64,000 nt of DNA from NCBI RefSeq assembly GCF_900111895.1, contig NZ_FOKB01000002.1, forward strand, positions 620,001 to 684,000, written 5' to 3'. The notes under the pieces were generated by a model, which searched no databases, was not told where the DNA came from, and was given only the letters and a program-made list of their open reading frames with translations. Numbering within the stretch: position 1 is the first letter of the stretch; each line of letters begins with the position of its first letter. The DNA is from Pseudomonas simiae. Its GTDB lineage: Bacteria; Pseudomonadota; Gammaproteobacteria; Pseudomonadales; Pseudomonadaceae. The position numbers were made by a program, and so were the translations under genes. Positions 47,379 to 55,878 of this stretch are shown here, piece by piece.

Positions 47379-47945
47379 ATGAGCATCAAATCGGACAAGT
47401 GGATTCGCCGCATGGCGCAGGAACACGGCATGATCGAACCGTTCGTCGAGCGCCAGATCCGCGGCCAAGGCGATGCACCGGTGATTTCCTACGGCGTTTC
47501 CAGCTACGGCTACGATGTGCGCTGCGCCGATGAGTTCAAGGTGTTCACCAACATCAATTCAGCGATTGTCGATCCAAAGAACTTCGACGAAAAGAGCTTC
47601 GTCGACGTCAAGAGCGACGTGTGCATCATTCCGCCGAACTCCTTCGCCCTGGCGCGCACCGTGGAATTCTTCCGTATTCCCCGCGACGTGCTGACCATCT
47701 GCCTGGGTAAAAGCACTTATGCGCGTTGCGGCATCATCGTCAACGTGACTCCGCTTGAACCCGAGTGGGAGGGCCACGTGACCCTGGAATTCTCCAACAC
47801 CACCACGCTGCCGGCGAAAATCTACGCCAACGAAGGCGTGGCACAGATGCTGTTCCTGCAGTCCGATGAAGCCTGTGAAGTGTCCTACAAAGACCGTGCG
47901 GGCAAGTATCAGGGCCAGCGCGGCGTCACCCTCCCACGCGCTTGA
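47379..47945 (+). CDS. dcd: dCTP deaminase
   Basis: Deaminates dCTP to dUTP, supplying most thymidylate precursor. The 188-residue protein belongs to the dCTP deaminase/dUTPase fold, with FCL-type core: [42 protein letters not shown] and [33 protein letters not shown], whose Arg, Ser and catalytic Glu are intact. The C-terminal [13 protein letters not shown] tail closes over the nucleotide. It has its own promoter. Confidence 0.98.
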   Translation: MSIKSDKWIRRMAQEHGMIEPFVERQIRGQGDAPVISYGVSSYGYDVRCADEFKVFTNINSAIVDPKNFDEKSFVDVKSDVCIIPPNSFALARTVEFFRIPRDVLTICLGKSTYARCGIIVNVTPLEPEWEGHVTLEFSNTTTLPAKIYANEGVAQMLFLQSDEACEVSYKDRAGKYQGQRGVTLPRA

Positions 47946-48008
47946 TCGAAAGCTCCTACGCGCAAAGGGAATTAGTCTGCATAAAGTGACTCTATCTAGG
48001 TGTACTGC

Positions 48009-48033
48009 CTCGGCACGTGTAAAACGCGCCGAG
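48009..48033 (+). promoter_or_regulatory. Hairpin before the small proline-rich gene
   Basis: CTCGGCACGT and ACGCGCCGAG form a 10-position stem with one mismatch around GTAAA. It ends 8 bases before the GAGGAG ribosome binding site at 48042-48047 and is not followed by T residues, so it may shape translation of the downstream gene. Confidence 0.5.
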
Positions 48034-48053
48034 CCACGCTTGAGGAGTACCTT

Positions 48054-48251
48054 ATGAAGATCGACCCGCGAATCAGCGCAGAACTTGCCCGGCTTGAACC
48101 CAATCAGATTGGCGTTCTGGCCTGGTCCCTGATGGCCGATCCTGCTTATGCGGGCGGCATCCCCGGCCAACCCGAGCCGGATTACCCACAACCTACCGAA
48201 CCTGGTGAGCCGACATTGCCGGACGAGCCACCACCCGCACCGGTTGCCTGA
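48054..48251 (+). CDS. Small proline-rich protein of unknown function
   Basis: A 65-residue protein with a strong ribosome binding site (GAGGAG, 6 bases before the ATG). The first half, MKIDPRISAELARLEPNQIG then VLAWSLMADPAYAGG, looks like a short helical, amphipathic segment. The second half is a low-complexity tail rich in Pro, Glu and Asp with repeated PxEP/EPxxP units. No signal peptide or membrane segment is visible. Its leader carries a hairpin. No family is recognised; a role as an adaptor or small regulator is speculation. It converges with pdeM, 3 bases apart. Confidence 0.7.
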   Translation: MKIDPRISAELARLEPNQIGVLAWSLMADPAYAGGIPGQPEPDYPQPTEPGEPTLPDEPPPAPVA

Positions 48252-48254
48252 TCC

Positions 48255-48905
48255 CTAGCCCACTGGCCAGACGTCATGATCGCCAATCACATAGATTTGG
48301 CGGTCATTGTCCTGTTCCACCCCATGCCCGCCGGTAAATGCGCCGAACGCCGGCAGCAGGCTGACTCGGACGCCGATCACAAAACACGGCAAACGTAAGC
48401 TCTGCCGACCCTTGCCACGTAATCGATACACCGGATGCACATGCCCCGCCAGCACGTGGTGGCTGGGATGGGCGTCAGGTTCGTGCTGCAGGGCAAAAGG
48501 GCCTATCAGCAGCGGCTCTGTGACCACGTTTATGTTCAGGTCCTCGGGCGGGTCGCCTGCGCGTTTATCGTGATTGCCGCGAATCAAGGTCATGGGCAGG
48601 TCAGGATTGAGGGCTCGCCAGCTTCTCAATGCGCCCAGCGTGCCGCTGGCGTGCGAGCCCGGGCCGTGCAGGAAGTCGCCAAGAAAGATCACCTGCGTGC
48701 AGGGCAGCGCCGAGAGCAACCGATCCAGGCGCTGCAGGTTTTCCGTGGTGGTCCCTTGCGGCACCGGTTGTCCCAGGCTGCGATACGCCGAGGCCTTACC
48801 GAAATGTGCATCGGCGATCATCAGGCATTGGCGCGCTGGCCAGTAGACAGCCTTGTCCGCCAGCAGCCACAGCTCCTCACCCTCTAGCTCCACCGTGCAC
48901 AGCAT
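48255..48905 (-). CDS. pdeM: Ligase-associated DNA damage response metallophosphoesterase PdeM
   Basis: A 216-residue calcineurin-like phosphoesterase. The metal motifs are in order: IADAHFGK (Asp32, His34), FLGDFLHG, IRGNHDKR and LAGHVHPVYR. Members of this subfamily are encoded beside an Lhr-type helicase, an ATP-dependent DNA ligase and a metallo-beta-lactamase exonuclease; the P. putida homologue has been reported as a manganese-dependent DNA nuclease. It starts within the helicase stop (TGATG), so the two are made together. Confidence 0.9.
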   Translation of the reverse strand: MLCTVELEGEELWLLADKAVYWPARQCLMIADAHFGKASAYRSLGQPVPQGTTTENLQRLDRLLSALPCTQVIFLGDFLHGPGSHASGTLGALRSWRALNPDLPMTLIRGNHDKRAGDPPEDLNINVVTEPLLIGPFALQHEPDAHPSHHVLAGHVHPVYRLRGKGRQSLRLPCFVIGVRVSLLPAFGAFTGGHGVEQDNDRQIYVIGDHDVWPVG

Positions 48906-51385
48906 CAGCGTTTCCCGTTGTCCGCGACTTTTTCCAGGTCCTTGACCATCCGTGCGATGCGCTCCGAGAGTTTTTCCGAACTCATGCTTTCGCGCATCCG
49001 TTCAACCAGCAATGGGAAGGCCAGGGGCGTGGGCCGCTGGATCCGATGCAACTCCAGTTTCAGCGCGCAAAGATGACGTAACGTTTGTTCCAGTCGACGA
49101 ATGTCCAGCTCATCGCGCAGGACTTCTTCGCCGGCCTGGGTCAGCAACAGGTTCTGCGGGTCATATTGCTTGAACACCTCAAAGAACAACCCACTGGACG
49201 CCTGCACCTGCCGGGTACTTTTGGGGGCGCCCGGATACCCGGCAAACACCAGCCCGGCGATCCGTGCGATCTCGCGAAAACGACGCAGGGCCAGTTCCCC
49301 GGCATTCAGGCTGGCTACCACGTCTTCCAGCAAATGTTCAGGGCTCAGTAGTGCTTCATTCAGCAATGCCGGCCAATTCACTTCAGTGGCACTCAACAGC
49401 TCCAGTCCATAATCATTGACTGCAATCGAGAAGGTGACGGCCTGCCCCTGGCTCACACGCCACGCCAACAGGCTCGCCAGCCCCAAATGCACCTGGCGTC
49501 CGGCAAAGGGATAGAGAAACAGGTGCCAGCCTTCCCGTGATTTCAGCGCTTCCGCCAGCAGGTGTTCGCGCGTCGGCAAGCCGGACCAGCGCACCTGCGT
49601 CTGCAACAAAGGGCGTACCGCCTGCATCTCCGGCCCCTCGAAGTGCCCCTGAGCCGCTGCATCAAAGCGCTCTACAACCGCTTGCGCCAGCTCGTTGGAA
49701 AGCGGCATGCGCCCGCCATTCCAGCGTGGCACGGCAGCTTTTTTCGCGTTGCTGCGGCGCACATAGGCCGTCATGTTTTCTACCCTCACCAGCTCAAGCA
49801 GGCGGCCGGCGAACAGGAAGCCATCTCCCGGCTTCAGCCGCGCAATAAACCCTTCCTCGACACTGCCCAGGTTCTTGCCACCTCCGCCTTTGCTCCAGAA
49901 TTTCAGATGGATGCTCGCATCACTGACGATCGTGCCTACGCTCATTCGGTGACGCCGTGCCAGCCGGGCATCCGGGACACGCCAGATGCCGTGCTCGTCT
50001 GGTTCCACGCGGCGGTAATCCGGATAGGCGGTCAACGACAGCCCACCATGACGCACAAAACCCAGGGCCCACGCCCAGTCTTCATCCGTCAGGTCGTGGT
50101 AGGCCCTGGCACCCCGCACTTCCACCAGTAAGTCGTCGGGCTTGTAGCCGCCGCCCAATGCCATGCTGACCAAGTGCTGTACGAGCACATCCAAAGGCTT
50201 GTAAGGCGATTCCCGTGCTTCGATACGCCGTTGCGCAATCGCATCTTGAGCGGCGGCAGCTTCCACCAGCTCCAGGCTGTGGGTCGGCACCAGCGTCACC
50301 CGCGACGGCCGTCCTGGTGCATGCCCCGAGCGACCGGCGCGTTGCATCAAACGCGCCACGCCTTTGGCCGAGCCGATCTGCAGCACGCGTTCCACCGGCA
50401 GGAAGTCCACCCCCAGGTCCAGGCTCGAGGTGCACACCACTGCCTTGAGCTGGCCGTCTTTCAAGGCCCGCTCCACCCAGTCACGGGTCTCTCGGGACAG
50501 CGAGCCATGGTGCAGCGCAATCACCCCGGCCCAATCGGGGCGTGCGTCCAGCAACGCCTGAAACCAGATCTCCGACTGCGCCCGTGTATTGGTAAACACC
50601 AGGCAACTGCTGCTGGCGTCCACTTCAGCCACTACCTGAGGCAACATCTTCAAACCGATATGCCCGGCCCACGGAAAGCGTTCAGTCACGGGTGGCAACA
50701 ACGTATCGATGATCAACTGTTTAGCCGTTTGCCCCTGCACATTGATCCCGTCACCTTGTGGGACCAAGACTTCCAGCGCGTGAGCTTGATTACCCAAGGT
50801 CGCCGAAATCCCCCATACCATCAAATCAGGGTGCCAGCGCCGCAGTCGCGCCAGTGCCAATTGCAATTGCACACCGCGTTTATTGCCAATCAGCTCATGC
50901 CATTCATCCACCACCACCATGCGCAGGTGCGCAAGGCTCACTTCGCTGTCGGCGCGGGCGAGCATCAGCGTCAGGCTTTCCGGGGTGGTGACCAGTACGG
51001 TGGGCTGGCGCCGGGTCTGGCGTGCGCGCTCGCTGCTGCTGGTGTCGCCAGTGCGCAGGCCGACACTCCAGGGAATCTGTAACGTCTCAAGCGGGGCTTC
51101 AAGGGCGCGGGCGGTGTCGGCGGCCAGCGCACGCATGGGCGTGATCCACAACACCGTCAGCGGCTCAGCGGGCGGTTTGCGTTTAGCGGTAACAGGCGGG
51201 CGAGCGATGGCGAAGCGATTGAGGGCGGCGAACCACAGCGCATAGGTTTTACCCGCACCGGTGCTGGCGTGCAGTAACCCCGATTGACCGCTCTTGACCG
51301 CCGCCCATACCTCTTTCTGAAAGGCAAACGGCTTCCAGCCTTTGGCGGCAAACCAGCGTTTGGCGAAATCGGTGGCTTTTGCCAT
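48905..51385 (-). CDS. Ligase-associated DNA damage response DEXH-box helicase (Lhr-core type)
   Basis: An 826-residue superfamily 2 DNA helicase. Walker A reads [10 protein letters not shown] (about 40-49), motif II reads VVDEWHEL, motif III SATLG and motif [13 protein letters not shown]. The middle and C-terminal parts contain the Lhr winged-helix and beta-barrel regions ([38 protein letters not shown]). Lhr-core enzymes translocate 3' to 5' on single-stranded DNA and unwind hybrids. It is coupled to pdeM. The usual ligase and exonuclease partners lie 4.5 kb upstream, separated by an unrelated importer operon. Confidence 0.93.
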   Translation of the reverse strand: MAKATDFAKRWFAAKGWKPFAFQKEVWAAVKSGQSGLLHASTGAGKTYALWFAALNRFAIARPPVTAKRKPPAEPLTVLWITPMRALAADTARALEAPLETLQIPWSVGLRTGDTSSSERARQTRRQPTVLVTTPESLTLMLARADSEVSLAHLRMVVVDEWHELIGNKRGVQLQLALARLRRWHPDLMVWGISATLGNQAHALEVLVPQGDGINVQGQTAKQLIIDTLLPPVTERFPWAGHIGLKMLPQVVAEVDASSSCLVFTNTRAQSEIWFQALLDARPDWAGVIALHHGSLSRETRDWVERALKDGQLKAVVCTSSLDLGVDFLPVERVLQIGSAKGVARLMQRAGRSGHAPGRPSRVTLVPTHSLELVEAAAAQDAIAQRRIEARESPYKPLDVLVQHLVSMALGGGYKPDDLLVEVRGARAYHDLTDEDWAWALGFVRHGGLSLTAYPDYRRVEPDEHGIWRVPDARLARRHRMSVGTIVSDASIHLKFWSKGGGGKNLGSVEEGFIARLKPGDGFLFAGRLLELVRVENMTAYVRRSNAKKAAVPRWNGGRMPLSNELAQAVVERFDAAAQGHFEGPEMQAVRPLLQTQVRWSGLPTREHLLAEALKSREGWHLFLYPFAGRQVHLGLASLLAWRVSQGQAVTFSIAVNDYGLELLSATEVNWPALLNEALLSPEHLLEDVVASLNAGELALRRFREIARIAGLVFAGYPGAPKSTRQVQASSGLFFEVFKQYDPQNLLLTQAGEEVLRDELDIRRLEQTLRHLCALKLELHRIQRPTPLAFPLLVERMRESMSSEKLSERIARMVKDLEKVADNGKR

Positions 51386-51442
51386 GGGGCGGCTGACACT
51401 CTGGAAGGCCTATTCCACAGACCCTCCAGAGCGACCAAAGGT

Positions 51443-52207
51443 TTACTTCAAATTGCCACTCAAGAACTGCTGCAAGCGCTCGCTCTTCGGATTGCCCAGC
51501 ACCTCTTCCGGCGGACCTTGCTCTTCCACCAGCCCCTGGTGCAGGAACAACACCTGGCTGGACACTTTGCGTGCAAAGCTCATTTCGTGAGTGACCATGA
51601 TCATGGTGCGGCCTTCCTCGGCCAACCCCTGGATCACCTTCAACACTTCACCCACCAACTCCGGGTCGAGGGCTGAGGTGGGCTCGTCGAACAGCATCAC
51701 TTCCGGTTCCATGGCCAAGGCGCGGGCGATGGCGACGCGCTGTTGCTGGCCGCCGGAGAGGAACGCCGGGTATTGATCAGCCACGCGTGCGGGCAGGCCC
51801 ACCTTGTCCAAGTAACGACGCGCGCGGTCTTCGGCGTCCTTCTTGCTGCACCCCAGCACCCGGCGCGGGGCCATGGTGATGTTCTCCAGCACGCTCATAT
51901 GGCTCCACAGGTTGAAGTGCTGGAACACCATGGCCAGGCGCGTACGCAGGCGCTGTAATTCGGCGTCATCAGCCACGCGCATGCCGTGTCTGTCGCTGAC
52001 CATGCGGATCGGCTGGCCGTCGAGGGTCATGGCGCCGTCGTTGGGGGTTTCCAGGAAGTTGATGCAGCGCAAAAAGGTGCTCTTGCCCGAGCCGCTGGCG
52101 CCGATCAGGCTGATCACGTCACCGGTCTTGGCCTTGAGCGAAACACCTTTGAGCACCTCATTGTCGCCATAGCTTTTATGCAGGCCTTCAACGGTCAATT
52201 TGTACAT
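51443..52207 (-). CDS. Basic amino-acid ABC transporter ATP-binding protein (AotP/HisP type)
   Basis: A 254-residue ATPase that powers a polar amino-acid importer. Walker A is IGASGSGKS (35-43), the Q-loop is in [12 protein letters not shown], the signature is [15 protein letters not shown] and Walker B is [13 protein letters not shown]. The start [14 protein letters not shown] is favoured over an upstream in-frame extension that would overlap the preceding gene's end. It is last in an operon of five whose order equals aotJQMOP of P. aeruginosa, but no argR follows. Confidence 0.92.
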   Translation of the reverse strand: MYKLTVEGLHKSYGDNEVLKGVSLKAKTGDVISLIGASGSGKSTFLRCINFLETPNDGAMTLDGQPIRMVSDRHGMRVADDAELQRLRTRLAMVFQHFNLWSHMSVLENITMAPRRVLGCSKKDAEDRARRYLDKVGLPARVADQYPAFLSGGQQQRVAIARALAMEPEVMLFDEPTSALDPELVGEVLKVIQGLAEEGRTMIMVTHEMSFARKVSSQVLFLHQGLVEEQGPPEEVLGNPKSERLQQFLSGNLK

Positions 52208-52220
52208 GGGGCGTGCATCC

Positions 52221-53339
52221 TCAAGGCGAAAGTAGATAGCCGCTGCGGTAGGCCTCGGTGCCTGCGACATGGGCGATGACCATCCCGGCAGTGGCCATGC
52301 GGCGCAGCGAACGGGCGTAGAGCAGGCCGGCATTGCGGCAATGCACGGGCGTTACGCGGTCGGAAAGGGGGTCGATGATTTCAGCGATCAGTTGTCCGGC
52401 TTCCAGGTATTCACCCGGCAGGGCGCAAAATACCAGCAGGCCGCCCACAGGCGTTGCCACGGGTTCAACACCCGCCAGCGGTGTGGCCGGGTAAGGCAGG
52501 TCGGGCAGCGGTGCAACGTCACCGGCGATGGCGCCGAAGTGGATCAGGTAATCGATGATCGCCTGGCAGTCGAGGGCGGCCAGGCCGTGGTTGACGTCAC
52601 CTTGGCCACGCAGTTCCACGGTGACCGAAAAACTGCCCATGGGGATCGGGAAGCGCTCACCGAAGCGTTGCTGCAACTGCCACCACACCAGGGTGAAACA
52701 CTCATCGAAGGACTGCCCGCCGGAGTCGGTCGCCAGCAGATTGGCCTGCGAACCGATGTAACGCGCCAACGGCTCCACCTGCGGCCAGGCTTCGGGCGTG
52801 GTGTACAAGTGCGCCACGGCTTCGAAGTCGCAATGCAGGTCCAGCACCATATCGGCATTGCACGCCAGGCGTTGCAAGACCAGGCGCTGGGAGTGCAATT
52901 GGGTCTCAGCGCTTTGTGCGGCGAGGGCGGTAGACAGTGCCGCGCGGATCAACTCGACGTTGTGCTGGGGATCGTCCCCAAGCAGGTCCTCGACTTGATT
53001 ACCCACCGCTTCACTGAGGTCGACAAACAGACGATTGAAGTTCTGTCCGCTTTCCAGTTCGTAGCGGCCCAGGGGAATATCCATCAGCACCTGTTCCAGG
53101 CCCGCGGGGTTGGCAATGGGCACCAGCACAATCTCGCTGCGCAGGCGACCGGCCGCCGCCAGTTCAGCCAGTCGCACCTTGAGGTGCCAAGCCACCAGCA
53201 TGCCTGGCAGCTCGTCGGCATGCAGTGACGACTGAATGTAGATTTTGCCCGCGGCCTGATCCGGGCCGAAGTGAAAACTGTGAATCTGCCGCGCCGTTCC
53301 TGGCACCGGCGCGATCAGTTCATGGACTTGATGTCGCAT
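52221..53339 (-). CDS. Succinylglutamate desuccinylase/aspartoacylase-family hydrolase (AotO-like)
   Basis: A 372-residue zinc-dependent M14-type deacylase. The expected metal ligands are seen in SLHADELPG (His and Glu) and LDLHCDFEAV (His), and a candidate catalytic Glu in SVTVELRGQG. It removes acyl groups from amino acids in known relatives; here the substrate is unknown. Encoded inside the importer operon between permease and ATPase, as aotO is. It has no signal peptide, so it acts in the cytoplasm, perhaps on an imported acylated amino acid. Confidence 0.85.
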   Translation of the reverse strand: MRHQVHELIAPVPGTARQIHSFHFGPDQAAGKIYIQSSLHADELPGMLVAWHLKVRLAELAAAGRLRSEIVLVPIANPAGLEQVLMDIPLGRYELESGQNFNRLFVDLSEAVGNQVEDLLGDDPQHNVELIRAALSTALAAQSAETQLHSQRLVLQRLACNADMVLDLHCDFEAVAHLYTTPEAWPQVEPLARYIGSQANLLATDSGGQSFDECFTLVWWQLQQRFGERFPIPMGSFSVTVELRGQGDVNHGLAALDCQAIIDYLIHFGAIAGDVAPLPDLPYPATPLAGVEPVATPVGGLLVFCALPGEYLEAGQLIAEIIDPLSDRVTPVHCRNAGLLYARSLRRMATAGMVIAHVAGTEAYRSGYLLSP

Positions 53340-53365
53340 GAAAGCTCCTGAACATAAAAAACGGC

Positions 53366-54076
53366 TTAATGGCTCGGCCCGAGGAAGGCCAGCCAGCGAC
53401 GCTCCGCCAACCGGAACAGACCGACCAGGGCAAAGGTCACGGTCAGGTAGATCAGCGCAGCGATACCGAAGGATTGAAAGGTCATGAAGGTGGCCGAGTT
53501 GGCATCCCGCGCCACTTTGAGGATGTCTGGAATCGTCGCGGTGAAGGCCACCGTGGTCGAGTGCAGCATCAGGATCACTTCATTACTGTAGTACGGCAGC
53601 GAGCGACGCAACGCCGACGGCATGATCACGTAGGCGTAGAGCTTCCACCCGCTCAAGCCGTAGGCCTTGGCCGCTTCGACCTCGCCATGGGCCATGCTGC
53701 GGATCGCCCCGGCGAAAATCTCCGTGGTGTAGGCGCAGGTGTTGAGGGCGAAGGCCAGGATGGTGCAGTTTATCGCGTCGCGGAAGAACGCATCCAGCAA
53801 CGGCTGTTCGCGCACGGCGGCGAGGCTGTAGATGCCGGTGTAGCAGATCAGCAGCTGGATGTAGAGCGGCGTGCCCCGGAACAGGTAGGTGTAGAACTGC
53901 ACTGGCCAACGTACCAGGCGCTTGCGCGACACGCGGGCGATGGACAACGGGATCGACACCAGGAAGCCAATGACCAAGGCGGTGGTGAGCAACCACATCG
54001 TCATGGCGAGGCCGGTGATGTGCTGGCCGTCGCTATAAAGGAAGGGGCGCCAGTATTCCTGCAAGAGTTCGATCAT
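53366..54076 (-). CDS. Amino-acid ABC transporter permease (HisM/AotM type)
   Basis: One of two inner-membrane permeases of the polar amino-acid importer, 236 residues with about five hydrophobic segments. The EAA loop reads EVEAAKAYGLSGWKLYAYVIMP, which contacts the ATPase. The N-terminal TYLFRGTPLYIQLL segment is typical of the HisM side. Its start overlaps the HisQ-type stop by four bases (ATGA). Confidence 0.93.
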   Translation of the reverse strand: MIELLQEYWRPFLYSDGQHITGLAMTMWLLTTALVIGFLVSIPLSIARVSRKRLVRWPVQFYTYLFRGTPLYIQLLICYTGIYSLAAVREQPLLDAFFRDAINCTILAFALNTCAYTTEIFAGAIRSMAHGEVEAAKAYGLSGWKLYAYVIMPSALRRSLPYYSNEVILMLHSTTVAFTATIPDILKVARDANSATFMTFQSFGIAALIYLTVTFALVGLFRLAERRWLAFLGPSH

Positions 54077-54801
54077 CGCACGGCCTCCCGGGCGCCAGCG
54101 GAGTAGCGACGTTCAAGGCGGCGCAAGACGAAGTTGGACGCGCTGGTGATCAACAGGTAGATCAATGCCGCGAGTACCAAAAAGTAAAACAGCTGATAGG
54201 TGCTCTTGCCGGCATCCTGGGCGGCCTTGACCAGGTCGGCCAGGCCGATGATCGACACCAGGGCCGTGGCCTTGAGCATCACCATCCAGTTATTGCCGAT
54301 ACCTGGCAGGGCAAAGCGCATCATCTGCGGGAAGGTCACGTAGCGAAACCGCTGGCCTCGCTTGAGCCCATAGGCCGTGGCGGCTTCCAGCTGACCACGC
54401 GGCACCGCGAGGATCGCGCCGCGGAAAGTCTCGGTGAAGTACGCACCGTAGATAAACCCGAGCGTGATCACCCCGGCGCTGAAGGGGTCGATCTCGATGT
54501 ATTCCCATTCCATGAAGTCGGTGAGGCCGGTCAGCCAAGTTTGCAGGCTGTAGAAAATCAGCAGCATCAGCACCAGGTCGGGCACACCGCGGATCAGCGT
54601 GGTGTAGAGCTGGGCGGGAATGCGCAGGAAGGGCAGGCTGGACAGTTTGGCGCTGGCGCCGAGCAGGCCCAGCAACACGCTGACCGCCAGGGACAGCACC
54701 GACAACTTGATAGTCATCCAGGTGCCTTGCAGCAACAGCGGGCCGAAACCCTTCAGGCTGAGCGCGCTCAGGCCGAGGGTTTGCAACAGTTCTTCGAACA
54801 T
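54073..54801 (-). CDS. Amino-acid ABC transporter permease (HisQ/AotQ type)
   Basis: The second permease, 242 residues with about five hydrophobic segments. The EAA loop reads QLEAATAYGLKRGQRFRYVTFP, and TLIRGVPDLVLMLLIFY is the HisQ-type periplasmic-side segment. Together with the HisM-type protein it forms the channel. It is separated from the binding-protein gene by a strong terminator hairpin. Confidence 0.93.
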   Translation of the reverse strand: MFEELLQTLGLSALSLKGFGPLLLQGTWMTIKLSVLSLAVSVLLGLLGASAKLSSLPFLRIPAQLYTTLIRGVPDLVLMLLIFYSLQTWLTGLTDFMEWEYIEIDPFSAGVITLGFIYGAYFTETFRGAILAVPRGQLEAATAYGLKRGQRFRYVTFPQMMRFALPGIGNNWMVMLKATALVSIIGLADLVKAAQDAGKSTYQLFYFLVLAALIYLLITSASNFVLRRLERRYSAGAREAVR

Positions 54802-54820
54802 AAATCGGGACCTATGGCGA

Positions 54821-54851
54821 TAAAAAAGCGCCCCTCCAGGGGAGGGGCGCT
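54821..54851 (-). terminator. Terminator between binding-protein and permease genes
   Basis: On the reverse strand an 11-base perfect stem (AGCGCCCCTCC with GGAGGGGCGCT) closes a 3-base loop and is followed by six T. It lies inside the importer operon and probably lets more binding protein than permease be made. Confidence 0.9.
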
Positions 54852-54858
54852 CCAGGCA

Positions 54859-55638
54859 TTACTTGCCGCTGTACAGGTTCAGATCGCCAAAGTGTTTCTT
54901 CTGAATGGTGGCGTAGGTGCCATCATCGTGTAACGCTTTGATACCTTTATCCAAAAGCGCCTTCAGTTCAGTGTTACCTTTTTTGATACCGATCGCGGTT
55001 TTCGACGGCAGCAGCGGGTCGTCAATCGCCGCGCTGACTTCATAACCGGCACCGGCCGGCGACTTCAGGAAGCCCAGCTCGGCTTGCAGCATGTCCTGCA
55101 CAGAAGCGTCGAGACGGCCGGAGGTCAGGTCGGCATACACCTGGTCCTGGTTGGCGTAGGCCTTGGTGGTCACGCCGGCTTTATCCAGTACGGCCTTGGC
55201 ATAGGCTTCCTGGATGGTGCCTTGCTCGTAGCCCACAGACTTGCCCTTGAGGGACTCAGGCGTCGAGTAGCCTGCGCCTTTCTTGAACACCAACGAAGTA
55301 GGGCCGGAGAACAGTTCGCTGGAGAAGTCGATGGCCTTCTCGCGCACTGGGGTCACGGTCATGGACGAAATCACGCCATCGAATTTGTTGGCTTTCAGGC
55401 CTGGAATCATGCCGTCGAAGTCACTTTCTACCCACTTGCACTTCACTTTCAGCTCGGCGCAGATCGCATTGCCCAGGTCGATATCGAAGCCTACCAGGCT
55501 GCCGTCGGCGGCCTTGGACTCGAACGGTGCGTAGGACGGATCGACACCAAAACGCAATTCCTTGTATTCCTTGGCCAGCGCGGAACCGGCGGCCATGCAC
55601 AGGGCCAGTGCAGAAAGGGTCAGCAATGCTTTTTTCAT
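54859..55638 (-). CDS. Periplasmic amino-acid binding protein (HisJ/AotJ type)
   Basis: The 259-residue precursor has a 22-residue signal peptide ending SALA, then a family 3 solute-binding domain: LRFGVDPSYAPFESKAADGSLVGFDIDLGNAICAEL and TPVREKAIDFSSELF, which place the Arg, Asp and aromatic residues that hold the amino-group and carboxylate. Basic or polar amino acids (arginine, ornithine, lysine, histidine) are the likely substrates. An upstream in-frame start at 55659 is less likely. It is first in the operon. Confidence 0.93.
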   Translation of the reverse strand: MKKALLTLSALALCMAAGSALAKEYKELRFGVDPSYAPFESKAADGSLVGFDIDLGNAICAELKVKCKWVESDFDGMIPGLKANKFDGVISSMTVTPVREKAIDFSSELFSGPTSLVFKKGAGYSTPESLKGKSVGYEQGTIQEAYAKAVLDKAGVTTKAYANQDQVYADLTSGRLDASVQDMLQAELGFLKSPAGAGYEVSAAIDDPLLPSKTAIGIKKGNTELKALLDKGIKALHDDGTYATIQKKHFGDLNLYSGK

Positions 55639-55878
55639 TATGTAATCCCTGGAAACCAAGATAAGCGCTTGTGGCGCGTTTAGGACTGTTACTGAACGGT
55701 GTCAGACGGATCACAAGTAGCAATTTCTGCACCATAGTTCCGAATGAGCGTTTTAAAAGGTGAGACAAGGAAGAAGTGAGTGTAGGAGATGCCCGAAAAT
55801 GGGCGCACAAAAAACACTGCACCAAGTTGGGTCTGGCACACCTCAAGAATGTGGGAGCTGGTATTTGTTGCCAAACAA
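55639..55878. other. Importer upstream region with REP fragment
   Basis: This 240-base gap contains the importer promoter region and, near 55851, one degenerate half REP (GTGGGAGCTGG). No gene is seen. It is the boundary between the importer and the ligase-exonuclease half of the repair set. Confidence 0.5.

Noticed and set aside
47200..47382. A 60-residue open frame before dcd
   Set aside because: It overlaps the dcd promoter and start, has no ribosome binding site and no recognisable protein pattern.
51386..55878. The importer operon as a mobile element
   Set aside because: No transposase, integrase, flanking direct repeats or composition change is seen; only a half REP at one side.
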